NCBI GenBank assembly: GCA_964565375.1
Contig: CAZMEV010000031.1
Span: 1-29,447 of the forward strand
Source of the DNA: SLAN01 sp964565375
GTDB taxonomy: Bacteria > Spirochaetota > Spirochaetia > DSM-27196 > SKKC01
Length of the DNA: 29,447 bases
Direction: 5' to 3'
Made by a program: the position numbers and the translations under genes
The notes under the pieces: generated by a model
The model's input: the letters and a program-made list of their open reading frames with translations, nothing else
What the model was told of the DNA's origin: nothing
Databases searched by the model: none
In this document: piece after piece, positions 1 to 6,378 of the stretch
Position numbering within the stretch: position 1 is the stretch's first letter
How the letters are laid out: every line of letters begins with the position of its first letter

Positions 1-833
1 CCCCGCGATGAGTGATCCCTGCTCCACTCAAAGGATGCAATTCGCCGGAACTCCACGCACGCCTTGATACGCACAAGCAGATTAATTCCGAAATAGACCA
101 GAAGCATCCACGGCAGCGCCCAGCACCGTGGAAGGGAGGATAGTATCGCGCGGGGTGACATCCGTTGCCTCGGCACCCTTGAAGGGTACCTTTCGGCAAG
201 CTCGTAACCTCCGAGTCTGCTTCTCACTTTGACCGGGACCAGTGCGCGGAGGGTTGCCGGAGCGGTCACATAGACGGGTGCAGCTTCGACGGCGACGCGT
301 TCTTCCTCGCGGAACCGCGACCGCACAAATCCATCGTCGGAGATCACTTCGGGGAAATCACCGAACCGCGCTCGACCGATTCTCGAAAGCGCATACACAC
401 CGGTGCCTACCATAAAGCGATTATAGGAAAGAGAAAGCCAGACGTTATAGAACATTCGAACCGGCAGACTGCTTGCCGAAGTATTCGTGCGCGCGACCGG
501 GGAAGCAAGCAATACGCCGAAATCTTTCATTTCGGCAACAATCGCCCGCAGGCTCGAAAGCGGCAGTACAACGTCGGCATCCACATAAAAACGGGGAAAC
601 GACCGTGCCAGTTCGTCGGCTGCATTCAGGGCAGCAACTTTCGAGGCGACCGGCACTTCGATGACGGTAACCGGCGCTCCGAAGCTTCGTGCGCGTTCCG
701 CGGTCCGGTCCCGGCACCCGTTGCAGGCGACAATAATTTCGAGCTCTCCCGGCTGAGAACCTTCGAGCAGTGCTCGCAGACACCTGCCGATAACCGCTTC
801 TTCGTTGAATGCTGGAATGACTACGCTGACCAT
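1..833 (-). CDS. Family 2 glycosyltransferase, membrane-associated (3' end outside window)
   Basis: The reading frame is open from an ATG at 833 to the left edge (about 277 codons), so the C-terminus is missing. The N-terminus MVSVVIPAFNEEAVIGRCL is the classic nucleotide-binding start of GT-A family 2 enzymes, and a YVDADVVL segment supplies the DxD metal/nucleotide site. A conserved-looking SDDGFVRSRF segment lies further on, and a hydrophobic stretch near the visible end (WMLLVYFGINLLV) suggests membrane attachment. It probably adds a sugar from a nucleotide donor to the lipid-linked exopolysaccharide unit in the cytoplasm. A GGGGGA ribosome-binding site precedes the ATG. It lies 38 bases after the degenerate GGDEF gene and is the last visible gene of the leftward operon. 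Donor and acceptor sugars are unknown. Confidence 0.85.
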   Translation of the reverse strand, partial: MVSVVIPAFNEEAVIGRCLRALLEGSQPGELEIIVACNGCRDRTAERARSFGAPVTVIEVPVASKVAALNAADELARSFPRFYVDADVVLPLSSLRAIVAEMKDFGVLLASPVARTNTSASSLPVRMFYNVWLSLSYNRFMVGTGVYALSRIGRARFGDFPEVISDDGFVRSRFREEERVAVEAAPVYVTAPATLRALVPVKVRSRLGGYELAERYPSRVPRQRMSPRAILSSLPRCWALPWMLLVYFGINLLVRIKACVEFRRIASFEWSRDHSSR

Positions 834-871
834 GATCAGTTCCCCCGCACGGCGACGACAGACGCCCTCAT

Positions 872-1285
872 TTAAAGTGGTAGTAACTCGAGGTTCCGCG
901 GAGCCAGCTGTGCAGAGACCTGACAGAGCTTCGCGCATACGCCCGCAGCGTCATCCACGTCCGTTCCCGAGAGAATTACGCCGAGGTACTTGCTTCCGTA
1001 TCTTCCGATATGGTCGGTCTCTCGAACAGCCCTGTGAAGCGCCTGGACAAGTCGCCGCTGCCGCCGTTCGGAAACGGCCTCATCGTCGAACGCGCACAGG
1101 AGCAACGTGCTCTGTTCACCGGTACGCCTTGAACGGCGCCGTTCGTACTCAATGAGACTCTCGAACTCAATCTGCCGGTAAACGACGAGATCACGCCGGT
1201 TGGGTACCAGAAGATCTCCGGAGAACAGCGGAGACCAGGAATGAATGACCGGTGCCGGCACTTCAGAACTTACCATGTGATCCAT
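872..1285 (-). CDS. Stand-alone degenerate GGDEF protein, predicted c-di-GMP receptor
   Basis: This 137-residue protein aligns by eye with the GGDEF fold. A helix rich in E/R (residues 40-54, FESLIEYERRRSRR) is followed by a strand (TLLLCAFDD) and the signature block RETD (88-91), HIGRY (92-96), GSKYL (97-101), GVILSGT. In active diguanylate cyclases the last motif reads GG(D/E)EF; here it is GSKYL, so catalysis is not expected. The RxxD exactly five residues before it is the geometry of the c-di-GMP inhibitory site and is intact. The domain also lacks the metal-binding FD..FK region and is short compared with about 160-170 residues normally. It is preceded by GGGGGAGGA and overlaps the PilZ gene by 23 bases, which suggests coupled translation. 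Role inferred: a c-di-GMP-sensing subunit of the polysaccharide machinery. Ligand binding is not proven. Confidence 0.75.
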   Translation of the reverse strand: MDHMVSSEVPAPVIHSWSPLFSGDLLVPNRRDLVVYRQIEFESLIEYERRRSRRTGEQSTLLLCAFDDEAVSERRQRRLVQALHRAVRETDHIGRYGSKYLGVILSGTDVDDAAGVCAKLCQVSAQLAPRNLELLPL

Positions 1286-1748
1286 GAAGCAGATCCTCCC
1301 CCATTAATGCGCGATGCGGATGCATCGCGTTCGGTTCCTCATTACTCACTGATGTCGTCCCAGACCTGTCGGCTTCCTCCGCATCCTCATCTCCCGCAAT
1401 ATCCGATTCGGATCCCTCAACCGGCTCGGAAGGGGAGAATCGAAGGGGATGCTCGAAAAGCACTCCGGCGCCCTTATGCTCTGTTCGCACAACGTGGCCA
1501 TGGACATGAACGTGTACATCGCCGGGGACCTGCAGCAGCTCCTGCACCCCGCCGATGACCATATGAAGTTCGACGTCGACCTTGGTTCCAACTTCCGGCG
1601 AGGTTTCCATATATACAAATGCTCCGGAGGCGGAAATATCGCGTACCCGGGTTTCAGACGGTTCCCGGGCATCTGCGCCGATCACCTTGACCAGCGCTAC
1701 GCAATCGAGGGTAAACCGTTCAAGATCACGACGGTCCCGCATTGACAT
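1263..1748 (-). CDS. PilZ domain protein, predicted c-di-GMP-binding
   Basis: This is a 161-residue protein from the ATG at 1748. The two PilZ ligand signatures are complete: RxxxR at residues 7-11 (RDLER) and DxSxxG at 37-42 (DISASG), followed by the expected beta-barrel strands (GAFVYME, KVDVELHMV, GHVVRTEHKGAGVLFEHP). The C-terminal 60 residues are acidic and low in complexity, with no recognisable domain. PilZ domains bind c-di-GMP and usually act on a partner enzyme, for example polymer synthases. A longer frame begins at 1772, but the ATG at 1748 is preceded by CAGGAG at 6-7 bases and starts immediately before the PilZ fold, so it is preferred. It lies between an outer-membrane protein gene and the degenerate GGDEF gene, all in one orientation. 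Confidence 0.85.
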   Translation of the reverse strand: MSMRDRRDLERFTLDCVALVKVIGADAREPSETRVRDISASGAFVYMETSPEVGTKVDVELHMVIGGVQELLQVPGDVHVHVHGHVVRTEHKGAGVLFEHPLRFSPSEPVEGSESDIAGDEDAEEADRSGTTSVSNEEPNAMHPHRALMGEDLLHGSHGKF

Positions 1749-1774
1749 GAAAAACTCCTGCCGGATCCCCATAC

Positions 1775-2593
1775 TTACTGCTGAAGTATCGCGAGAGAAA
1801 TCTCCGGCCGATACTGAACATCCAATGACTCGTCGAACAACAACCGGTTATTCCACGAAACAACCAGTCCACGCGGAGCGCGGTATACCACACCGATCCC
1901 CGGACCGAAATGCGTACTCTGTAAGCGGTCACCAATGAGTTCAATATCGTTATCGTCGTCGGTACCGTTTCCCGGCGAAAGAAATGCCGTATAGCTCGTT
2001 CGGGAAACCCGGTACTCTCCGCCCGCACCGAGTCTGAGCGCAAAACGTTCGTTTAACGGGACATCCCCACTTACAAGTGCGCTAAGCGTGTATCCGCTTC
2101 GTGATCCGTCATAACGTCGCACATCAATTACATTGGGGTCTTCGTCGAAACGGTCGAGATCCCGCTCGAGTGCCGCCCGCACCAGAACCGGATCCACAAA
2201 CGAGATTCCGTATGAGAGCCCCAGTTGAAGGGAAACCGGAAGGCCCGGCTGCTGCTTCACCGGAATAATCGAGTACAGCAGACCGAGTGTCTGGACCGTC
2301 CCGAGCGTATCGTCGATTTCTTCCATCGTATTGGACATCGAAACACCGACATCCATTACGCCGGCGATCGAGTAAGCGCTTCTGCCTCCGACGCTCCGGA
2401 TGGTAAGATCAGGGTCAAGATCCAGGTGGCCGGATATACCGACGGCATTCGAGCCGTCGCGAATATCAATGCTTTGTCCGTACACGTTCGATATACCGAT
2501 CGCAAAGAGGCAGCACACAATCCCAACGATTCTCGCGACGGATCGTACCCGGATGTATTCGAACCCGGCCGCAGCGCCTGTTTTCGCATTCAT
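1775..2593 (-). CDS. Predicted outer-membrane beta-barrel protein of the exopolysaccharide locus
   Basis: This is a 272-residue protein with an N-terminal signal sequence (hydrophobic core IVGIVCCLFAIGI, probable cleavage after VYG/Q). The remainder alternates hydrophobic and polar residues in short strands with Gly/Tyr/Arg-rich turns (SLQLGLSYGISFV, RFALRLGAGGEYRV, GIGVVYRAPRGLVVSWNNRLL), which is typical of small outer-membrane barrels. It matches no family that I recognise. Its ATG overlaps the TGA of the phosphoglycosyl transferase gene (ATGA), so the two are translationally coupled. That ties it to polysaccharide synthesis or export; it could be a secretion pore or an assembly factor. 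The operon position makes a housekeeping porin less likely. The barrel call is from composition and pattern only. Confidence 0.6.
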   Translation of the reverse strand: MNAKTGAAAGFEYIRVRSVARIVGIVCCLFAIGISNVYGQSIDIRDGSNAVGISGHLDLDPDLTIRSVGGRSAYSIAGVMDVGVSMSNTMEEIDDTLGTVQTLGLLYSIIPVKQQPGLPVSLQLGLSYGISFVDPVLVRAALERDLDRFDEDPNVIDVRRYDGSRSGYTLSALVSGDVPLNERFALRLGAGGEYRVSRTSYTAFLSPGNGTDDDNDIELIGDRLQSTHFGPGIGVVYRAPRGLVVSWNNRLLFDESLDVQYRPEISLAILQQ

Positions 2594-3909
2594 ACCTCTT
2601 GTCCCTCACCGGAGCCTTCCGGCGACCGCCGGCTAAGGCGGCGTTGAATTGCTTCGGCCAGAAGACCGAAAATCGTCGGTATCGTCCGCAGGATGATCAC
2701 CAGATCGGTCACAGGCGACATGGTCCGCTCGTAGGCAATATCAAGTTTGATCATTTCGGCGAATGATAGTCGGTTCTTCCCGCTCACCTGCCATAAGCCG
2801 GTAAGACCGGGAAGGATGCTGAAGCGGTGTCGATGCCAACGCTGATATTCAGCCGCTTCATACGGAATACACGGGCGTGGCCCCACAAGGCTCATATCAC
2901 CACGCAGCACGTTGTACAGCTGCGGAAGCTCATCAATGCAGAGCACCCGCAGAATCCTACCGCCAGGTATGATTCGGGGATCACCCTCGTCAAGTTTCGT
3001 CATCGCACCGTTCTTTCGAATGAAATCCGCTGCATGGTGCGTGTGAATGCTCTCGTCGTTATGGCAGTGCATTGAGCGAAACTTATAGAACGTGAACAGC
3101 CGCCCTCCACGCCCCACCCTCTGCTGGGAGAACAGGACAGGACCAGGCGATACCAGTTTTATGTGCGCCGTGACCAGGAGAAATACCGGGATACAGAAGG
3201 CAAGGCCCACGACGGCGCCGGCAATATCGATTACCCGTTTCCACGGAGGTACCGGGTGCACGATCATGTGCTCGATATCCACACCCGCAACGATCGGTTC
3301 GACAAGGCCATATACCTCCGGTCCGGGATCCTCCTGTGCTGTCTCATATACATGAAGCTGCCCCGCCCTCACCAGCTCCGCAGGGCGGGCGCCGACGTGT
3401 GTCACCCCGTCATGGGTAACCGTAGCGCTTGTTCCGTTATTTCGGGATCCACCGTTTTCCGACGCAGCTCCGGTTTCCTCCAGCTGTGGATAGGTCGATA
3501 TTTCGACCGGCGTACATTGCCGGGGCAAGTCGGAAAGCAACAGTGCGACAAACCGCCGCGCGCCTTCCAGCGCTGTCGCCGGCAGCAGCACCGCGACACG
3601 TCCGGAGTCGAGCCATCCAACCGAGTCCGAACTTCGAACTCTTCGCACCAGCAGGCTCACGACGTTACACGCAGTCTCCCCGTCTATCGTGGTTCCGGCG
3701 CCGTCGCGAGCGGAAACCGGAATCACGACCAGAGAAAGGGGAGCGTTCAACCGGTCACATCGCAGGCGTTCGTATCTCACGAGGTGAATGAAAAGCGCCT
3801 TTGGATAGATCCCTAACGACCGGCTTATTTCCCGCCGATGCAACTCGGGGATCCACGATTTCTCCTGCCGCCAGGGCGGACTCGCGACAACTTGATTCAG
3901 GGTCCTCAC
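2590..3909 (-). CDS. Initiating phosphoglycosyl transferase with N-terminal degenerate GGDEF domain
   Basis: From the preferred GTG at 3909 the protein has 439 residues. Residues about 30-130 are a GGDEF-like domain: a helix LVRYERLRCDRL, then RSSD (92-95), SVGWL, DSGRV (101-105, in place of GGDEF) and AVLLPAT. The inhibitory-site RxxD is kept and the active site is lost. A linker at about 130-220 follows. The C-terminal half is a bacterial sugar transferase domain (monotopic phosphoglycosyl transferase): a re-entrant hydrophobic helix at 226-250, KFRSM (276-280), the catalytic Asp-Glu pair in DELPQL (326-331), VGPRP (342-346) and PGLTGLWQVSG. Such enzymes load the first sugar phosphate on undecaprenyl phosphate at the inner membrane. 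Longer frames exist from ATG 3975 and 4029, but they cross a 35-bp tandem repeat; GTG 3909 has a GAGG six bases upstream. Control by c-di-GMP is inferred. Confidence 0.85.
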   Translation of the reverse strand: MRTLNQVVASPPWRQEKSWIPELHRREISRSLGIYPKALFIHLVRYERLRCDRLNAPLSLVVIPVSARDGAGTTIDGETACNVVSLLVRRVRSSDSVGWLDSGRVAVLLPATALEGARRFVALLLSDLPRQCTPVEISTYPQLEETGAASENGGSRNNGTSATVTHDGVTHVGARPAELVRAGQLHVYETAQEDPGPEVYGLVEPIVAGVDIEHMIVHPVPPWKRVIDIAGAVVGLAFCIPVFLLVTAHIKLVSPGPVLFSQQRVGRGGRLFTFYKFRSMHCHNDESIHTHHAADFIRKNGAMTKLDEGDPRIIPGGRILRVLCIDELPQLYNVLRGDMSLVGPRPCIPYEAAEYQRWHRHRFSILPGLTGLWQVSGKNRLSFAEMIKLDIAYERTMSPVTDLVIILRTIPTIFGLLAEAIQRRLSRRSPEGSGEGQEV

Positions 3910-3922
3910 GATGCACCTCACA

Positions 3923-4005
3923 CTCCGTCGGTTTCTGCATCGAGCAGTCACACCGGACTCCGTCGGTTTCTGCATCGAGCAGTCACACCGGACTCCGCCG
4001 ATGCA
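3923..4005. repeat. 35-bp tandem direct repeat in the leader of the phosphoglycosyl transferase gene
   Basis: Two perfect adjacent 35-bp copies (3923-3957 and 3958-3992) start with CTCCGTCGGTTTCTGCATCG on the + strand. A shortened third copy (CTCCGCCGATGCA) follows from 3993. On the coding (minus) strand each copy carries an ATG (3940 and 3975). Because 35 is not a multiple of three, the two ATGs open different frames: the one at 3975 is in frame with the enzyme, while the one at 3940 ends at 3755. The last copy ends at the GGAG/GAGG that precedes the GTG at 3909. Confidence 0.9.
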
Positions 4006-4198
4006 AAAGCACGCTGCTTCGAACGACATGCTTGAGTTACACTATCGCTCCGTGATGATTCGGCATATCGAGCAAAGGTATGCGTTTCGTAGTATTGGAA
4101 GGGAAGCGCCTGGTTGTACGTTTCCGTGACTATAAAGACACCGCGTACTGATAAAGCATGAGTCCTGATCCTTCGATCGGCATACCTTTCACTGAAAC
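4006..4198. other. Intergenic region between regulator and phosphoglycosyl transferase genes
   Basis: No convincing gene is present here, and neither a clear sigma-70 promoter nor a T-tailed terminator could be identified. The one structured element is a perfect 10-bp inverted repeat, AAAGGTATGC (4074-4083) and GCATACCTTT (4180-4189), separated by 96 bases. The second arm lies just beyond the stop codon of the regulator gene. It may be a looping operator or chance. Confidence 0.4.
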
Positions 4199-4898
4199 TT
4201 ACAGGTTTTTGGCCCCCCAGAGGGCCGCCTGCATACGGTTAGGAACATGTATTTTCTTGTAGATCTTGTAGATATGTGTCTTCACCGTGTTGGTGCTGAT
4301 AAAAAGCTTGTCGGCAATTTCCTGATTCGTCGAGCCGACACAGATCATGGCGAGAATTTCGCGTTCACGTCGTGTCAGTTCGTGTTCGGAGTGTTCGCCT
4401 TGTGGAGCGATCGACCTGCTCGACTTCATGGCGGCATCGAGAAGTGTCTCCCGCGAGATCCAGACCGCCCCGTCGAGCAGCGCGCTGACACCGCGATGAA
4501 CGAGCTCAATGTCGTCATCGGTGTAGAAAAGGCCCCGCACACCCTTGAGAACACAGTCACTTACCCAGGGCTGATTCCGTCCCACGTTCATAAGGGCGAT
4601 ATTCGTGCCCTCCGCAAGCGAGACATGTCCGANNNNNNNNNNNNNNNNNNNNNNNNNNNNNNNNNNNNNNNNNNNNNNNNNNNNNNNNNNNNNNNNNNNN
4701 NNNNNNNNNNNNNNNNNNNNNNNNNNNNNNNNCATGTCCGAAATTGCTCTGAAGATCAATGGAAACCTGATGATTGAACGAACTCAGAAAGTATCCGACC
4801 TGAATCGTCTCGCCGGCCACAAGATGCACCCGGCGTTTCACCGGCGCATCGGGACCGGACTGAGCGCCTTCGGTCTCCTGTACTTTTTTAGTTTGCAT
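4199..4898 (-). CDS. CsgD/VpsT-type LuxR-family transcriptional regulator (interrupted by assembly gap)
   Basis: The C-terminus is a LuxR helix-turn-helix (LTRREREILAMICVG, NQEIADKLFISTNTVKTHIY, NRMQAALWG). The preceding segment GLFYTDDDIELVHRGVSALL matches the linker region of E. coli CsgD and Vibrio VpsT, followed by WISR. In VpsT the W[F/L/M][T/S]R motif binds c-di-GMP; WISR is a close variant, unlike YFSQ in CsgD. The N-terminal half (from ATG 4898, MQTKKVQ, preceded by GGGGAGGA at 8 bases) would be the degenerate receiver-like domain. The 100-N gap puts the two halves in different frames, but gap-flanking sequence rejoins them in frame, giving about 196 residues against 216-224 in relatives, so some sequence may be missing. 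It heads the leftward side, divergent from the wzz/wza-like operon, and probably activates the locus. Confidence 0.75.
4633..4732. other. 100-N assembly gap with identical 9-bp flanks
   Basis: Exactly 100 Ns mark an unresolved join, probably a placeholder length. The 9 bases CATGTCCGA occur immediately left (4624-4632) and immediately right (4733-4741) of the Ns. Collapsing the Ns and one copy leaves 591 coding bases (197 codons including stop) in a single frame. Leaving both copies also keeps frame (600 bases). Confidence 0.95.
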
Positions 4899-5106
4899 GG
4901 CGTCATTCCTCCCCAGAGAATCTTCATGAACCGGGGCGGGGAGCGTCAGCTCACCATCCCTGTAACAGTATACAACTTGCATACTAAACATAACATGTTT
5001 CGTCTCATACCTTCTTATGCTTTTCGGACGAGTTTGACTGAAACGTAGTGACGGCAGAGCGGATACGGGTGTAAAGAGCTGTTAGAAGTCGAAGGAGTCC
5101 TCTCCG
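4899..5106. promoter_or_regulatory. Divergent promoter region of the exopolysaccharide locus
   Basis: The region separates the regulator (leftward) from the chain-length gene (rightward). For the regulator, a TATACT -10-like hexamer is seen on the minus strand at 4972-4967, about 70 bases before the ATG, without a good -35. A perfect inverted repeat AAACAT-AAC-ATGTTT (4986-5000) sits where that -35 would be, so a dimeric regulator could bind there. On the rightward side TTGACT (5034-5039) is a -35 candidate but has no well-spaced -10. AAGGAG (about 5093-5098) is the ribosome-binding site for the gene at 5107. Confidence 0.45.
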
Positions 5107-6378
5107 ATGAACGAAAACGGTCGATCCGATAACGGTTTTCACCCGCCTCCGCACGAACGCACACTGACAGAAGGATTGTTGCACTACTACGCGATCGTTG
5201 TCCGCTATCGCTGGTTCATACTATCGATCACGATACTTGCCGCGGCAGGAGCCGTCGGGTTCGCGGTCGCGTCCCTCCGGCTGCCTCCGGAAGAAAGCCC
5301 CATGCCGAACCGCTATCGTGCCGAAGCGGTACTTCTTATGGGAGAAGATCCGGCACAGGAGAGCGTAAACGCCGTCCTGGAATCGCTGGGAATGCCCGCG
5401 CAGGGTGCCGGAACCGCGGCTGCATCGGGACGACTGGCGCTGCAGGTACTGGAAGGCCGGGCGTTTATCGATCGAATTATCGAGCGCAACCGGATGATCG
5501 CCTATTACGGCATGGAGGAGGCGTCCAGATCCAAGCAACGATCAATGGCACGCTCCAACGCTTCATTCCGCTTTAATCCGGCGACCGGGATTCTCACGAT
5601 AAGCTACGAGGATATTAATCCCGTGTTCGCACGGACTGTCGTCGACAGCATGGTGGACGAGCTGAGTTCATGGTTCCGTGAGCGCGGTGGAGTTACCCGC
5701 GGCGCCACGCTCGAGTCACTGAACACCACAATAGAAGAAGTCGAAGGGAAGCTTGCCGGCCTGCAGCGGGAGATTCGCGACTTTCAGCAGCGCTACGGAG
5801 TCCTCGATGTGGAGGAGCTCGCAGCAACCCAGTCGGCAATGCTTCTAAGTCTTGAAACCGAACTTGTCCAGATCGAACGCGGCATTCGCACTGTGACCGA
5901 GCGCACACGAATTGAAAACGACCCGGAACTGCTCAGGCTGCGAGCCGAACGCTCGACTGTGCTCGATCTGATCGCGCGTATAGAGGCAGGACATTCCGGC
6001 GGGTCCCGGATAATGCCGGCCAGGGCCGCCCTTCCCGACCTGGCGATGCAACTGAGCCGGCTTCAGGCCGACCTTGCCATTCAACAGCGGATTCGCACAT
6101 CACTCCAGGAACAGTACGAAATAGCCCGTCTCTCAGCGGAATACCGTGGCGCGTTCACGGTACTGGAAGAAGCCGAGGTGCCGGACGAAAAGATCGGACC
6201 GGCCCGGTCGGAACTTGTCTTGATTGTTACGCTTGCAGCATTCGCGGCGAGCGTTGGATTCTCTTTGTTTATTAACTGGATCAGGGGAATCCGGAACAAC
6301 CCCGAGCTTTCCCGCATCGTCGCGCGTGAGCCGGCACGTAGCACGCCGAACCGGGTCATGGAGTACATAGAGAAATGA
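5107..6378 (+). CDS. Wzz-family polysaccharide co-polymerase (chain-length determinant)
   Basis: This 423-residue protein has the Wzz layout: a short cytoplasmic N-terminus, a transmembrane helix at about 36-57 (WFILSITILAAAGAVGFAVA), a long periplasmic region with predicted coiled coil at about 200-265 (LNTTIEEVEGKLAGLQREIRDF and following), and a second transmembrane helix near 368-390 preceded by the typical proline-containing EVPDEKIGPARS. Only about 30 residues follow that helix, with no Walker motifs, so it is not fused to a BY-kinase. Such proteins form inner-membrane oligomers that set polymer length and link synthesis to export. It is the first gene of the rightward operon, and its stop overlaps the start of the export gene (ATGA). 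Confidence 0.88.
   Translation: MNENGRSDNGFHPPPHERTLTEGLLHYYAIVVRYRWFILSITILAAAGAVGFAVASLRLPPEESPMPNRYRAEAVLLMGEDPAQESVNAVLESLGMPAQGAGTAAASGRLALQVLEGRAFIDRIIERNRMIAYYGMEEASRSKQRSMARSNASFRFNPATGILTISYEDINPVFARTVVDSMVDELSSWFRERGGVTRGATLESLNTTIEEVEGKLAGLQREIRDFQQRYGVLDVEELAATQSAMLLSLETELVQIERGIRTVTERTRIENDPELLRLRAERSTVLDLIARIEAGHSGGSRIMPARAALPDLAMQLSRLQADLAIQQRIRTSLQEQYEIARLSAEYRGAFTVLEEAEVPDEKIGPARSELVLIVTLAAFAASVGFSLFINWIRGIRNNPELSRIVAREPARSTPNRVMEYIEK

Noticed and set aside
3923..4005. Tandem repeat considered as a CRISPR remnant
   Set aside because: The copies are directly adjacent with no spacers, and no cas genes are near.
3910..4029. Longer phosphoglycosyl transferase frame from ATG 4029 or 3975
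   Set aside because: It translates through the 35-bp tandem repeat and lacks a well-spaced ribosome-binding site; GTG 3909 has GAGG at six bases.
4557..4991. Two separate genes on either side of the N gap
   Set aside because: The flanks share nine bases and join in one frame with CsgD/VpsT-like order, so a single interrupted gene is the simpler reading.
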